Position numbers and translations under genes: made by a program. The notes under the pieces are model-generated. The model did not search any database. It was not told the origin of the DNA and saw only the letters and a list, made by a program, of their open reading frames with translations. A stretch of 64,000 nt of DNA from Pseudoramibacter faecis (lineage in GTDB: Bacteria; Bacillota; Clostridia; Eubacteriales; Eubacteriaceae): positions 15,143-79,142 of the forward strand of contig NZ_JAYFFI010000009.1 of NCBI RefSeq assembly GCF_036289405.1. The letters are read 5' to 3'. Positions 44,613 to 54,351 of the stretch are shown here, in pieces (position 1 is the first letter of the stretch; each line of letters opens with the position of its first letter).

Positions 44613-45233
44613 CTAAGCCATCATTTCTTTCACTTTCATCAGGCGCGTGGTCGTGCTGCGTTCATTTTCTTCCAAACGCATCACAATGTATTTAATGGAT
44701 GCCTGCATTTCCGGAATCATCACGTGTTCCAACGCGTTCACCCGTCGCCGCGTTTTTTCGATTTCATCGGTTAACATATTGCAGGTTTTTTCGACCTCCG
44801 CCAGTTCGACCAGTAAGGGCATCAATTCCGCCACGTCCAAAACAGCTTGATCTAATTCACCGGATGAAAATGCAAAACTGTATGGTAAATCTGCCGTGTC
44901 CGTTTTGCCTTCATAGCGCAGCGTGGGCACGTCCACATTCATGATATTTTGTTTGCCCACTGCGACCGAGGCCTCCCTCGCTGGACAAAGCAATGCTTCC
45001 GTGACCGCATCAGCCCCCATTCTGGCCTCCGCAATGGAAAATCGTTTCATGGCATGGGCCAGCTTTTTATCAATTTCTTCCCGCAATTCTTTATTCTTTT
45101 TAATATAGGCCATAAAGCGCCGGACCATTTCGTCTCGTTTGTCTTTTAAAAGCTTATGACCTCTTGTCGCTGTGGCCAAACGCGTTTTTAAACGGGTTAA
45201 TTCCATCCGCGTCGGATTAATTTGAGCGGCCAT
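44613..45233 (-). CDS. ntpD: V-type ATPase subunit D
   Basis: A 206-residue central rotor shaft subunit, almost entirely coiled coil, with the characteristic N-terminal INPTRMELTRLKTRLATATRGHKLLKDKRDEMVRRF. It connects the A3B3 head to the rotor with subunit F. Last gene of the nine-gene operon, 2 nt after subunit B. Confidence 0.94.
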   Translation of the reverse strand: MAAQINPTRMELTRLKTRLATATRGHKLLKDKRDEMVRRFMAYIKKNKELREEIDKKLAHAMKRFSIAEARMGADAVTEALLCPAREASVAVGKQNIMNVDVPTLRYEGKTDTADLPYSFAFSSGELDQAVLDVAELMPLLVELAEVEKTCNMLTDEIEKTRRRVNALEHVMIPEMQASIKYIVMRLEENERSTTTRLMKVKEMMA

Positions 45234-45235
45234 GA

Positions 45236-46630
45236 TTATGCCTCCTCGTTATTTTCCTGGGAAGATGGTAAATATTTTTCGATATAAGTTTCCTTGACTC
45301 GTTTAAGTTCAGATTTCGGCAAAATAGAAAGCAATTCCCATCCGATACGCAGTGTCTCTTCGATGGAGCGATTGGTCTGAAAGCCCTGGTTGATGTAGCG
45401 TTCCTCGAAAGCTTCAGCAAACTGCGCATAAATTTTATCGATATCCGACAGCGCTGCATCTCCGAGGATCACGGCCAATTCCTTGGCATCCTTTCCGCGG
45501 GCATAAGCCGAGAAGAGCTGGTTCATGGTGTCCGCATGATCTTCGCGGGTTTTGCCATCACCAATGCCCTTGTCCTTCAGACGGCTCAGCGATGGCAGCA
45601 CATCAATCGGCGGCCGAATCCCACGCATGTTTAAATCTCGGGATAGAATGATCTGCCCTTCCGTGATATATCCTGTCAAATCCGGAATCGGATGGGTGAT
45701 GTCATCTTCCGGCATCGACAGAATCGGGATCTGGGTGATCGATCCTTTTTTCCCACGGATACGACCGGCACGTTCGTAAAGGGAAGCCAAATCTGTATAA
45801 AGGTATCCGGGGTAACCGCGGCGGCCCGGCACTTCTTTGCGCGCCGCCGAGACTTCACGCAACGATTCCGCATAATTTGTGATATCTGTCAAAATCACCA
45901 GCACGTGCATGCCCAATTCATAGGCAAGGTATTCCGCGCAAGTGATCGCCATCCGCGGTGTCGCAATCCGTTCAACCGCCGGATCGTTCGCGTAGTTCAT
46001 AAAGAGCACAGCCCGCTCAATGGCACCCGTCTTTCGGAAATCCTTGATAAAATAATCGGCCTCTTCAAAGGTAATCCCAATGGCCGCAAACACAACGGCA
46101 AAGTCTTCACTGTTGTCCAACACCTTCGCCTGTCTGGCGATCTGCGCCGCCAGCTGCGCATGGGGCAGCCCGGAGCCGGAAAATACCGGCAGCTTCTGAC
46201 CTCGAACCAAAGTGTTCAAACCGTCAATCGCTGAAATTCCCGTTTGAATAAATTCAGCCGGATAGTCTCTGGCTACCGGATTCATCGGCGCGCCGTTAAT
46301 ATCGAGTCGTTTTTCAGCAATAATATCCGGCCCGTCATCTTTCGGCCGGCCCATGCCATCGAAAACACGCCCCAGCATATCCCGGCTGACGCCTAATTCA
46401 ATGCCGTGTCCCTGAAATGTCACTTTGGCATCAGAAATTTTTAGCCCCTGTGAGGTTTCAAACAACTGAACCAGCGCTGCATCTCCATCGATTTCCAAAA
46501 CGCGGCCAATGCGTTTCTCACCGTTGGCCTGCTTAATTTCAACCAACTCATCGTACTTGACGTCCTCGACGCGATCAACCAACATCAACGGTCCGACGAC
46601 TTCTCGAATGGTTTTATATTCCTTATTCAT
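45236..46630 (-). CDS. ntpB: V-type ATPase subunit B (non-catalytic)
   Basis: A 464-residue head subunit. It lacks a functional P-loop, with [17 protein letters not shown] in its place, as expected for B. Conserved stretches include [49 protein letters not shown] and the arginine-finger region. It overlaps the subunit A stop by 8 bp. Confidence 0.96.
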   Translation of the reverse strand: [464 protein letters not shown]

Positions 46631-48416
46631 TTGATCCCCGTCCTTCCGTCAATGCCTCGAAGTCATTGCCGATTTCCGTTTTGATTGCATCGTAGCTCGC
46701 CGTTTTTTCATCTTCCGGCACATACTTCATCCGCGCAATGCGTTCACGCACGGGCATCTCGGCAATATCTTGAAATCTCACATCCGTTTTTAATGCCGAC
46801 TGTCCCAGATGATACCAATGTAAAATCATTTTTAAAATCGCGTATTGCTTATCGAGCGACGAATAGGTATCCACATCATCAAACGCCGATTGATGCAAAT
46901 AATCCTCACGGATTGACTGAGCACATTCCAATGTCAGACGATCGTCAAAGCTCAAAGCGTCCACTCCGACCAGACGAACAATTTCATCTAATTCGGATTC
47001 TTTTTGCAAAATATTCATGGTTTCCTGAACCATAGCTGACCAGTCCGATGCCACTTCTTTGTCAAAGTAAGTGTTCATCTGATCGCTGTAAAGCGAGTAA
47101 CTCTGCAGCCAATCAATCGCTGGGAAGTGACGCTTGTGCGCCAAATCGGCACTCAATCCCCAGAAGACCTTCACAATGCGAAGGGTCGCTTGGGAAACCG
47201 GCTCGGAAATATCACCACCGGGCGGCGACACTGCGCCAATGGCCGAGATGGCCCCATAGCGTTCGTCACTTCCCAAACATTTAACGTAACCGGCTCTTTC
47301 ATAAAACTCTGACAGGCGCGACGACAGATAGGCCGGATACCCCTCTTCACCAGGCATTTCTTCTAAACGGCCTGACATTTCGCGCAGGGCTTCTGCCCAC
47401 CGAGAGGTTGAGTCGGCCATAATCGCCACTTTATATCCCATATCTCTGAAGTATTCCGCAATGGTAATGCCCGTGTAAATCGAAGCTTCCCGGGCTGCCA
47501 CCGGCATATCCGACGTATTGGCAATCAGCACTGTCCGTTTCATCAAAGACAATCCTGTCCGCGGATCCTTCAGCTCCGGAAACTCCATCAGCACATCTGT
47601 CATTTCATTGCCGCGTTCTCCACAGCCAATATAAATAATGATGTCTGCATCCGCCCATTTGGCCAATTGATGCTGAATCACCGTTTTCCCCGATCCAAAT
47701 GGTCCCGGGATAGCGGCCACCCCACCTTTTGCAATGGGGAATAACGTGTCGACAACCCGCTGCCCGGTTACCATCGGTTCATCCGGTGCCAATTTGTTTT
47801 GATACGGACGGCCTCTTCGGACCGGCCAAGTTCGCAACATCGCCACATCGCGAATACTGCCGTCCTCTTCTTTAATTTTAGCAACTGGTTCCGTAATCGT
47901 TGCCTCGCCATTCAAAACCCAGCTCACCGTGCCGGACAAATCTGTCGGCATCATAATTTTATGTAAAACGGCCGGGGTTTCCTGAACGGTTCCGATCACA
48001 TCTCCCGGTTGCAGAATATCTCCGACATTCGCTGCCGGCTTGAATGTCCATTTTTTTTCTCGGTCCAATTTGGGGACGTCGATCCCCCTGGTGATTCGAT
48101 CTCCCGCCTGTCGATAAATTGTTGTCAGCGGGCGCTGAATCCCGTCAAAGATCCCTTCAATTAAGCCCGGCGCCAGCTCAACAGACATGGCTTCCCCCAT
48201 CATATAAACGGGCTCGCCCGGGCCCAGTCCCGCTGTCTCTTCATAAGCTTGAATCGATGCGCGGTCTCCGCGCAATTCGATAACCTCACCGATGATCCTT
48301 TTCTCGCTTACTCGGACAACATCATACATCTGCACGTCGGCCATCCCATCTGCGACGATCAGAGGGCCGGCGACTTTAACAATGCTGCCGGTTTTATTTT
48401 GATTCGGTTGACTCAC
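46623..48416 (-). CDS. ntpA: V-type ATPase catalytic subunit A
   Basis: A 597-residue catalytic subunit with P-loop GPFGSGKTVIQHQLA (near 235), Walker B-like VAIMADSTSRWAEALREMSGRLEEMPGEEGYPAYLSSRLSEFYERAG and the large non-homologous insertion (about 110-200) diagnostic of A subunits. It hydrolyses or makes ATP in the A3B3 head. Confidence 0.97.
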   Translation of the reverse strand: MSQPNQNKTGSIVKVAGPLIVADGMADVQMYDVVRVSEKRIIGEVIELRGDRASIQAYEETAGLGPGEPVYMMGEAMSVELAPGLIEGIFDGIQRPLTTIYRQAGDRITRGIDVPKLDREKKWTFKPAANVGDILQPGDVIGTVQETPAVLHKIMMPTDLSGTVSWVLNGEATITEPVAKIKEEDGSIRDVAMLRTWPVRRGRPYQNKLAPDEPMVTGQRVVDTLFPIAKGGVAAIPGPFGSGKTVIQHQLAKWADADIIIYIGCGERGNEMTDVLMEFPELKDPRTGLSLMKRTVLIANTSDMPVAAREASIYTGITIAEYFRDMGYKVAIMADSTSRWAEALREMSGRLEEMPGEEGYPAYLSSRLSEFYERAGYVKCLGSDERYGAISAIGAVSPPGGDISEPVSQATLRIVKVFWGLSADLAHKRHFPAIDWLQSYSLYSDQMNTYFDKEVASDWSAMVQETMNILQKESELDEIVRLVGVDALSFDDRLTLECAQSIREDYLHQSAFDDVDTYSSLDKQYAILKMILHWYHLGQSALKTDVRFQDIAEMPVRERIARMKYVPEDEKTASYDAIKTEIGNDFEALTEGRGSNE

Positions 48417-48433
48417 CTTATCGTATCTCCTTC

Positions 48434-48760
48434 CTACAGAATATCGGCACCGATGGCTTTTTCCACATTCTGCTGAATGCCCTGCATGCCCAATCCTTCC
48501 GATCCCAATCGACTTGGAATGGGAATAATAGCCGGAAAGGGCGTCGTTTTATAGCTATCGATTGTTTCCTGTGCCAATAGTGCAGCTTGCTCTGTAATGT
48601 AAATGACTGCGTAATGTTCCTTTGCCAGATCCCGGATTGCTTTTTGTATCGTATCTTGATCTTGCGCATAGACGATTGTGAATCCCAATGCTTTAAAAAT
48701 CATGATGGATTCCTGATCGCCTATAACAGCGATTTTGGCGCTATTTTTCTTTGCATCCAA
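48434..48760 (-). CDS. ntpF: V-type ATPase subunit F
   Basis: A 108-residue rotor subunit, with Rossmann-like KIAVIGDQESIMIFKALGF, AVIYITEQAALL and the C-terminal IPIPSRLGSEGLG. Start choice: TTG at 48760 has GGGGTG 6 nt upstream; the GTG at 48769 overlaps the subunit C stop and is the alternative. The longer open frame up to 48862 lies inside subunit C and is not used. Confidence 0.9.
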   Translation of the reverse strand: MDAKKNSAKIAVIGDQESIMIFKALGFTIVYAQDQDTIQKAIRDLAKEHYAVIYITEQAALLAQETIDSYKTTPFPAIIPIPSRLGSEGLGMQGIQQNVEKAIGADIL

Positions 48761-48765
48761 TTCTA

Positions 48766-49740
48766 TCACCCCGCAATCCCGAGACTGACCAATGAGGAAA
48801 GCATCCCTGCACGTTTTTGTGCAAACAGCACCCTCAAGGCCTTCGCCTCGTTTTCTCGGCACAGCAGATAATAAACAATCGGACCGATACCAAAGGAATC
48901 ATTCCGCGATTCTTTAATCACAGAAGACGTTAATTGATCCATCGCCTGTTCTAATTGCCCAATATCGGCATTCTGCGCATATTGATCAAACATCTTTCGC
49001 AATGCGTCCCGATGATTGCCTTTTGCCAGCACTTTCGACAATTGATCATCTGGCAGGCCAACGGCAGCCAGCAGATTTTCCCGATCCAAAGAACCTGATT
49101 CAATCATCATTTTCTGCACTTTTTTCGCATCCCACTTAAGGGCATTCCCCCGCACAATTGCGAGCATATTGCCGCAGTCAATTTTAAGGGAAAAATAGTC
49201 TCTGACCAACGCATAGTTTTTCTTCCGCGACGAAAGAATGTCATGAATATGCGCAAAGATGGCTCGGTCCACACCGGCGCTGATCATCATTGGATCCTCT
49301 TCATCTATTAGAACCGCTATCATCTCTTCAATGGGGCTTGGCAAATCACCGCCACCATTCGTTTCAAACGCTTTGAGCAACTGTTCAATGGGAATGGATC
49401 CTCCGGAATGAAGCAGATTTTTGGTATCCATCCTCTGATGCAAGCCCTTTAATAAAATCTTTAAATTGTAGGCATCTTCCGGCAGCAAAAATAATTTGAT
49501 AATCTCAGGTTCCGGAGCGATCTCTTTTGCCACCTGGTAAGCATCCATTAATTCAGCATCTACCAAAGGTTCAATTTGCGTTTTCTCTTTTGCATTTGTA
49601 CCATAGCCACTTTCGATTAAAATACGCAACGCATCTTTTTCATTTGCTTCAATCAGGCGATTCCACATTTTCTCGTCGAGCAAATGTGCCGACAGCCCTG
49701 TGATTCGTCCGACCGCAAAGGGATAACTATTTGAAGCCAT
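48766..49740 (-). CDS. ntpC: V-type ATPase subunit C (d-type)
   Basis: A 324-residue helical subunit (AC39 family) that couples the rotor shaft to the membrane ring. Identified from length, helical pattern and YPFAVGRITGLSAHLLDE at the start, plus its place between E and F. Family signal is moderate in sequence and strong by context. Confidence 0.88.
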   Translation of the reverse strand: MASNSYPFAVGRITGLSAHLLDEKMWNRLIEANEKDALRILIESGYGTNAKEKTQIEPLVDAELMDAYQVAKEIAPEPEIIKLFLLPEDAYNLKILLKGLHQRMDTKNLLHSGGSIPIEQLLKAFETNGGGDLPSPIEEMIAVLIDEEDPMMISAGVDRAIFAHIHDILSSRKKNYALVRDYFSLKIDCGNMLAIVRGNALKWDAKKVQKMMIESGSLDRENLLAAVGLPDDQLSKVLAKGNHRDALRKMFDQYAQNADIGQLEQAMDQLTSSVIKESRNDSFGIGPIVYYLLCRENEAKALRVLFAQKRAGMLSSLVSLGIAG

Positions 49741-49742
49741 GT

Positions 49743-50354
49743 CTACGCCTCATGTTGGTCGTCAAACAGAATTGCAGCTACCTGGTGTTCATATTTTTCT
49801 CTCACGGCATCGAGTAAAACATCGAAATCGCCATTGATATCCGAATCTTCACCGACCAACATCACGCCAGCCTCAAAATCCGCCGGCTGGTCATCCAGCG
49901 TCAATTGACCGGACAAACCATTGGCCTGCAATCCACGATTGAGCGAGTCCAAAAATCCATTTTTATATTTTTCACGATCCCGCATCGGAACACGCAATTT
50001 GCCATCACCCGTCACCACTGATTCAGCAACCATAGAAGCGATTAAAACAGACCACTTTTCATCATCTAAATGACGGAGCTGCTCTCTGGCTCCGTCAAAG
50101 GCTTCATCGATCACCTTTCGCTTGGCTGCCAACGTATTTTTTCGTGTTTCGAGATGACTCATCAATTCACTGCGATCATGAATCTCAGCAATCGCCACTT
50201 TATTTTTTTCAAGAAGTGTTTTGCGATCCTTCTCTATTTGACGTGCCATTTCTTCTTTAATTGCTTGTACACGGCGATCGCCTTCTGCCATAATAGATTC
50301 GGCCTCTGCTTCGGCTCCTTTCAATATTTTTTCGATAATGATATTTTCAGCCAT
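49743..50354 (-). CDS. ntpE: V-type ATPase subunit E
   Basis: A 203-residue peripheral stalk subunit. A charged N-terminal coiled coil (KILKGAEAEAESIMAEGDRRVQAI) leads to a globular C-terminal domain with FEAGVMLVGEDSDINGDFDVLLDAVREKYEHQVA, typical of E. It follows the K gene by 32 nt. Confidence 0.9.
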   Translation of the reverse strand: MAENIIIEKILKGAEAEAESIMAEGDRRVQAIKEEMARQIEKDRKTLLEKNKVAIAEIHDRSELMSHLETRKNTLAAKRKVIDEAFDGAREQLRHLDDEKWSVLIASMVAESVVTGDGKLRVPMRDREKYKNGFLDSLNRGLQANGLSGQLTLDDQPADFEAGVMLVGEDSDINGDFDVLLDAVREKYEHQVAAILFDDQHEA

Positions 50355-50386
50355 AAGCGCTACCCTTTCAATATTAAGTGCTGTGT

Positions 50387-50857
50387 TTATTTAATACCAA
50401 ATAAAAGCAAGATAGATGCCAAAAGTGCTAAAATAGCGTACGTTTCAACCAACGCCGTCATCGTAATCCCTTTAGCTGAAGAATCTGGATCCTTGCCTGT
50501 CATATGGATTGAGGCGGCCGCTGTCTTCCCCTGATAGATCCCAGAAACCAAGCCAACCACAGCAATCGGCAAAGCCGCGGCAAAATACGCCCAGCCTTGA
50601 AGGACTGTTAAATTTGCCGGATTTCCGGAAATCAGCCCCGTTTGGACCATAATTAAAACAGCCATCAAAAATCCATAGATTCCTTGTGTTCCCGGCAAAG
50701 CTTGTAGCACAAGAACTTTCCCAAATAGATCAGGCTGTTCAGAACAGACCCCTGCCGCAGCCTGTCCAGCGCATTGAACGCCCCACACTGATCCTATTCC
50801 TGCCAACAAAGCACTAATACCTGCACCAAAAGCCGCAATAATAATTCCTAAAGACAT
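50387..50857 (-). CDS. ntpK: V-type ATPase proteolipid subunit K (membrane ring)
   Basis: A 156-residue membrane subunit formed by a duplicated two-helix hairpin, four TM helices. The ion-binding Glu is in TALVETYAILALLAS (TM4). In Enterococcus hirae NtpK the Na+ ligands are Leu61, Thr64, Gln65, Gln110 and Glu139. The corresponding segments here read LVLQALPGTQGIYGF and VSGIYQGKTAAA plus the TM4 Glu, so all are present. This points to Na+ rather than H+ coupling. Confidence 0.94.
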   Translation of the reverse strand: MSLGIIIAAFGAGISALLAGIGSVWGVQCAGQAAAGVCSEQPDLFGKVLVLQALPGTQGIYGFLMAVLIMVQTGLISGNPANLTVLQGWAYFAAALPIAVVGLVSGIYQGKTAAASIHMTGKDPDSSAKGITMTALVETYAILALLASILLLFGIK

Positions 50858-50905
50858 TTTTTGTTCCTCCCTTTACTTTTATGTTTTAATTTTTATTGCT
50901 TTTAA

Positions 50906-52759
50906 TCACTTTACATTAACATATTTTGACTGTATTGACAGTGGCTTAAAAGGTATTCCACCGCCCTGATAAAATCGATTAAAAAATTCGATATACTGTA
51001 ATCGGCTGTCGTGGACGTAGGCCGACAACAAGCTCATTGCCAGGTTAAACACGTGACCGATCAAATAAATGAAAATTGCAGCAATCCATCCAATCGGATT
51101 CACGGCAACCATATGTGCCAGGAGATTCATAACCATGCCAATGACTCCTGTCGCTAAACTCAATGCCAAAATCCGAGAATAAGATAAAATATCACTTAAA
51201 TATGAGCTGATATCATAAAGCCCTAAAAGGCCGCCTGCAATTTTCCCAAAGATATTTGATCTGTCCCTTCCTGCTGTCAGTAAAATCACCATCGCTCCAA
51301 GGATGGCCATTATCTTTCCAATGGTCGCCAATGCCGGTACAAATAGCAATCCAAGCCCAATGATAAGAACTATCCAACTAACCTGATCAAAAATGGCATC
51401 CAACCAGTGTCCGGCCTTAACCTGTTCAGCAATTTTAATTCCCATACCGGAAAACATATGCAAAACGCCCACGATCATGGTGAAAATCAGCATTTTCATC
51501 GGCTGATTCAAAGGAGCAAATAAAAGCGGATGCCAGGTTTCTCCAAAATATGATCCAAATAAAACACCAAACAAAATTGTCGTCGCGGAAGAGTAAAACA
51601 AAACATTAATCAGTTTTGCAAAATCCCCCTTGGGTTTCATCAGTTTTTTGGCTGCAAAAAACAACACGGCCATACAAGCACCGTATCCAACGTCTCCCAT
51701 CATCATGCCAAAAATCACCCAATACCATGGACCTGCAACTAGCGCCGGATCCAATTCTCCCGGTTGTGGCTTGGAAAACATATCGGTAATGGTTTCAAAT
51801 TGTGCCCAAAAACGCGGATTGCGCGTGACTGTAGGAGGCATCTCGCCTTCTTCCGGTTCAACCAAGCTCAAATCAAAAACAGTTGTCACTTTTCCGATGG
51901 CTTGTTTCACCTTATCCACACGATCTTCGCAAACCCACCCATAAAGGCAGGTCGTAGCCTCGCTTTGAACATACACGACTTCCTCGCGTTGCAGTTGGGC
52001 TTCGTATTGCTCGCTTAAAAGGGCTAAATCTTTTTCGTCTTCTGCAAAAGACATGATTTGATTCTGGATTTCCTCTATTTGTTCTTGGCATTGGGCTATT
52101 GCCGTTTTATTTTCTGAAATCAAATCTTGGGGTGACCCTTTTTTCCGCGGAAAATTCACATCCACGAAGCCCAGTTCTCGGAATTGCTTTTCAAAATCAT
52201 TTTGGTCCCCGACATATTGAATGGCAAGTGCCGCTTTCCCTTCTGACGCCGCGCCAAAGAACTGCAAGTCCACTTGACAGGCCCGTGCCATGGCAGATGC
52301 CTCTTCTTCTAATCCTATCGGCAGGTAACCTGCTAACACGCGAACATGGGATGTGTCCTTAACCGCCAGTAAATCAACATTCAAATCTTTCCAAGGCTGA
52401 AGCGTGTCAACTTGGCTTTCGAGATTTGATATGCGATTGTGCAGCTCCGAAATTCTGGCCGTTGCTGCTTCAAGCTTATCCTGAATTTTTTCGCCCCGTT
52501 CATTTCTTTGCGTAAAAGTTTCATAAGAAATCTGAGGCTGATCTTCAAAAAATGTTCTCTTTCCTGTGTGGCGCCTCAGAAATTTGAGCATGGCCGCCGC
52601 ATCCTGAGCCTTAGATGCCGTTTGAGAATCCGTGGTTAATGTTTCGGTTTCATCCGGCGCAACAGCCATAAATTCTCCGGTGCGCTGCAATGCCATTAAT
52701 ATTTTCGGCAGATCCTCCTTTAAAACAATCAGTCGGGCCTTGCTCATCGGAATAATCAT
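50906..52759 (-). CDS. ntpI: V-type ATPase subunit I (a-type stator)
   Basis: A 617-residue stator subunit. The cytoplasmic N-terminal half (about 1-325) is helical with coiled coil, the C-terminal half holds seven or so TM helices, including GPWYWVIFGMMMGDVGYG and LSYSRILALSLATGVIG with the Arg that faces the ring's Glu. The ATG overlaps the G subunit stop as ATGA. Confidence 0.94.
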   Translation of the reverse strand: MIIPMSKARLIVLKEDLPKILMALQRTGEFMAVAPDETETLTTDSQTASKAQDAAAMLKFLRRHTGKRTFFEDQPQISYETFTQRNERGEKIQDKLEAATARISELHNRISNLESQVDTLQPWKDLNVDLLAVKDTSHVRVLAGYLPIGLEEEASAMARACQVDLQFFGAASEGKAALAIQYVGDQNDFEKQFRELGFVDVNFPRKKGSPQDLISENKTAIAQCQEQIEEIQNQIMSFAEDEKDLALLSEQYEAQLQREEVVYVQSEATTCLYGWVCEDRVDKVKQAIGKVTTVFDLSLVEPEEGEMPPTVTRNPRFWAQFETITDMFSKPQPGELDPALVAGPWYWVIFGMMMGDVGYGACMAVLFFAAKKLMKPKGDFAKLINVLFYSSATTILFGVLFGSYFGETWHPLLFAPLNQPMKMLIFTMIVGVLHMFSGMGIKIAEQVKAGHWLDAIFDQVSWIVLIIGLGLLFVPALATIGKIMAILGAMVILLTAGRDRSNIFGKIAGGLLGLYDISSYLSDILSYSRILALSLATGVIGMVMNLLAHMVAVNPIGWIAAIFIYLIGHVFNLAMSLLSAYVHDSRLQYIEFFNRFYQGGGIPFKPLSIQSKYVNVK

Positions 52760-53064
52760 GAATCCTCAACCCTTTCAAGAATATATTTGACCGCATCGCT
52801 TAAATGTGTTCTGCCGGCTGCGATAATGCTTTCATCGTTTTCACCATCGGCTTTAATCCGCGATCGCAGGTAAGTTTCCGCCTTGTCTTCCGCTCTTTTG
52901 ATTGCCAATGCACACTCTTCCCGAATCTGAGCCAACGTGCGCTCGTGCTCCGCGTCGGCTTCCTGGCGAGCCACTTTTATTTTTTCTCTGGCATTTGCCT
53001 TGGCTTGCTGGCGTATTTTCTCGGCTTTCGCTTCTGCATCGCGAATTTCATCCAGTATGGACAT
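52756..53064 (-). CDS. ntpG: V-type ATPase subunit G/H (peripheral stalk)
   Basis: A 102-residue coiled-coil protein with regular A/E/R/K heptads (RDAEAKAEKIRQQAKANAREK) that pairs with subunit E in the peripheral stalk. The ATG at 53064 has AAGGTGG upstream; a GTG 12 nt earlier is also in frame. First gene of the operon. Confidence 0.85.
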   Translation of the reverse strand: MSILDEIRDAEAKAEKIRQQAKANAREKIKVARQEADAEHERTLAQIREECALAIKRAEDKAETYLRSRIKADGENDESIIAAGRTHLSDAVKYILERVEDS

Positions 53065-53094
53065 CCTTTTCACCACCTTCTATAAATAAAATAA

Positions 53095-53122
53095 CAGTCC
53101 ATGATTATATTACCATGAACTG
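53095..53122 (-). terminator. Terminator-like hairpin between argD and the V-ATPase operon
   Basis: CAGTcCATG (53095-53103) pairs with CATGaACTG (53114-53122), one mismatch. On the minus strand it is followed by TTATTTTATTT. A TATAAT lies in the loop but lacks a good -35, so the V-ATPase promoter is not certain. Confidence 0.6.
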
Positions 53123-53160
53123 CTGTAAAAGTTAATCATTTTTTCTGCTTTCCTCAACCG

Positions 53161-54348
53161 TTACGTTAATAAAGCTTTTTTTACAATATCGACCGCCTGA
53201 TCAATTTCGTCCCGAGACACGATCAGCGGTGGCACAAAGCGCAATGTCGATGCTCCCGCGCTACAGATCAATAACCCATTTCGAATACATTCTTTAATAA
53301 TCTCACTTGGATTACCCGTGATTTCGGCGCCTAACATGAGCCCCCTGCCGCGCACATCGACAACTTTTCCAGTTTCGGCTTTAAGCGCCATTAATTTGTC
53401 TTTCAGATAAGCTCCCTTATCTGTCACTTCCGACAAAAAATCAGCTTTTCCAACCTGATCAAGCACATAATTGGCAGCTGCTGTTGCCAACGGATTGGCA
53501 CCAAAGGTTGACGCGTGGGTTCCTGGCCCAAACGCTTGTGCCACGCGATCGCATGCCAAGATACCTCCCATTGGTACCCCACCGGCAATCCCTTTGGCAA
53601 AAGAAACGACATCCGGTTTTAAACCGTATTGCTCATAGGCAAAGAAAGTTCCCGAGCGGCCAATACCACATTGAACTTCATCCACAATCATAACGATATT
53701 TTGTTCATCACAAAGCTGGCGAACCTTTTTTAGGTATTCTGGGGCCGCCGGATAGACACCGCCTTCTCCCTGAACGGGCTCTAACAGAATTGCGCAGGTC
53801 TTCGCTGAAACCTGCTGCGCCAGCGCTTCATAATTATTAAAGGGCACATGAGAAATTTCTGGCATCAACGGATTTAAATTTTTCTGATACTTTGGCTGCC
53901 CTGTCGCCGTGATGGCCGCATAGGTGCGGCCGTGAAACGAATGATCCATCGCAATGATCTCGACGGCTTCTTTAGATTTATGCAATTTAGCATAGATTCT
54001 TGCCAATTTCATTGCCGCCTCGTTGGCTTCCGCCCCGCTATTGCAAAAGAAAGCCTTATCCAGTCCGCTGAGTTTCGTCAATTTTTCTGCGACGGTGATC
54101 ATCGGTTTATGCCAATACAAATTCGAAATGTGCATCATCTTACCGCATTGACTCGCAATGGCCTGGTTCAACCCCGAGTGATTATAGCCCAAACAATTGA
54201 CGGCAATCCCGCCGACAAAATCCAGGTATTCTTTACCTTCCACATCGGTTAAGGTGCAGCCGTCTCCATGGTCAAACACGATGGGAAACCGCGTGTAAGT
54301 CGGCATAATCACCGCATTGCCCCGATCAATTAGTGCTCGTGTTTTCAC
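53161..54348 (-). CDS. argD: Acetylornithine aminotransferase
   Basis: A 395-residue class III PLP aminotransferase that converts N-acetylglutamate semialdehyde to N-acetylornithine. The PLP lysine is in VVSFAKGIAGGVPMGG, with FCNSGAEANEAAMKLAR, HSFHGRTYAAIT and VDEVQCGIGRSG all intact. Last gene of argC-argJ-argB-argD, 3 nt after argB. Confidence 0.95.
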   Translation of the reverse strand: MKTRALIDRGNAVIMPTYTRFPIVFDHGDGCTLTDVEGKEYLDFVGGIAVNCLGYNHSGLNQAIASQCGKMMHISNLYWHKPMITVAEKLTKLSGLDKAFFCNSGAEANEAAMKLARIYAKLHKSKEAVEIIAMDHSFHGRTYAAITATGQPKYQKNLNPLMPEISHVPFNNYEALAQQVSAKTCAILLEPVQGEGGVYPAAPEYLKKVRQLCDEQNIVMIVDEVQCGIGRSGTFFAYEQYGLKPDVVSFAKGIAGGVPMGGILACDRVAQAFGPGTHASTFGANPLATAAANYVLDQVGKADFLSEVTDKGAYLKDKLMALKAETGKVVDVRGRGLMLGAEITGNPSEIIKECIRNGLLICSAGASTLRFVPPLIVSRDEIDQAVDIVKKALLT

Positions 54349-54351
54349 TTT

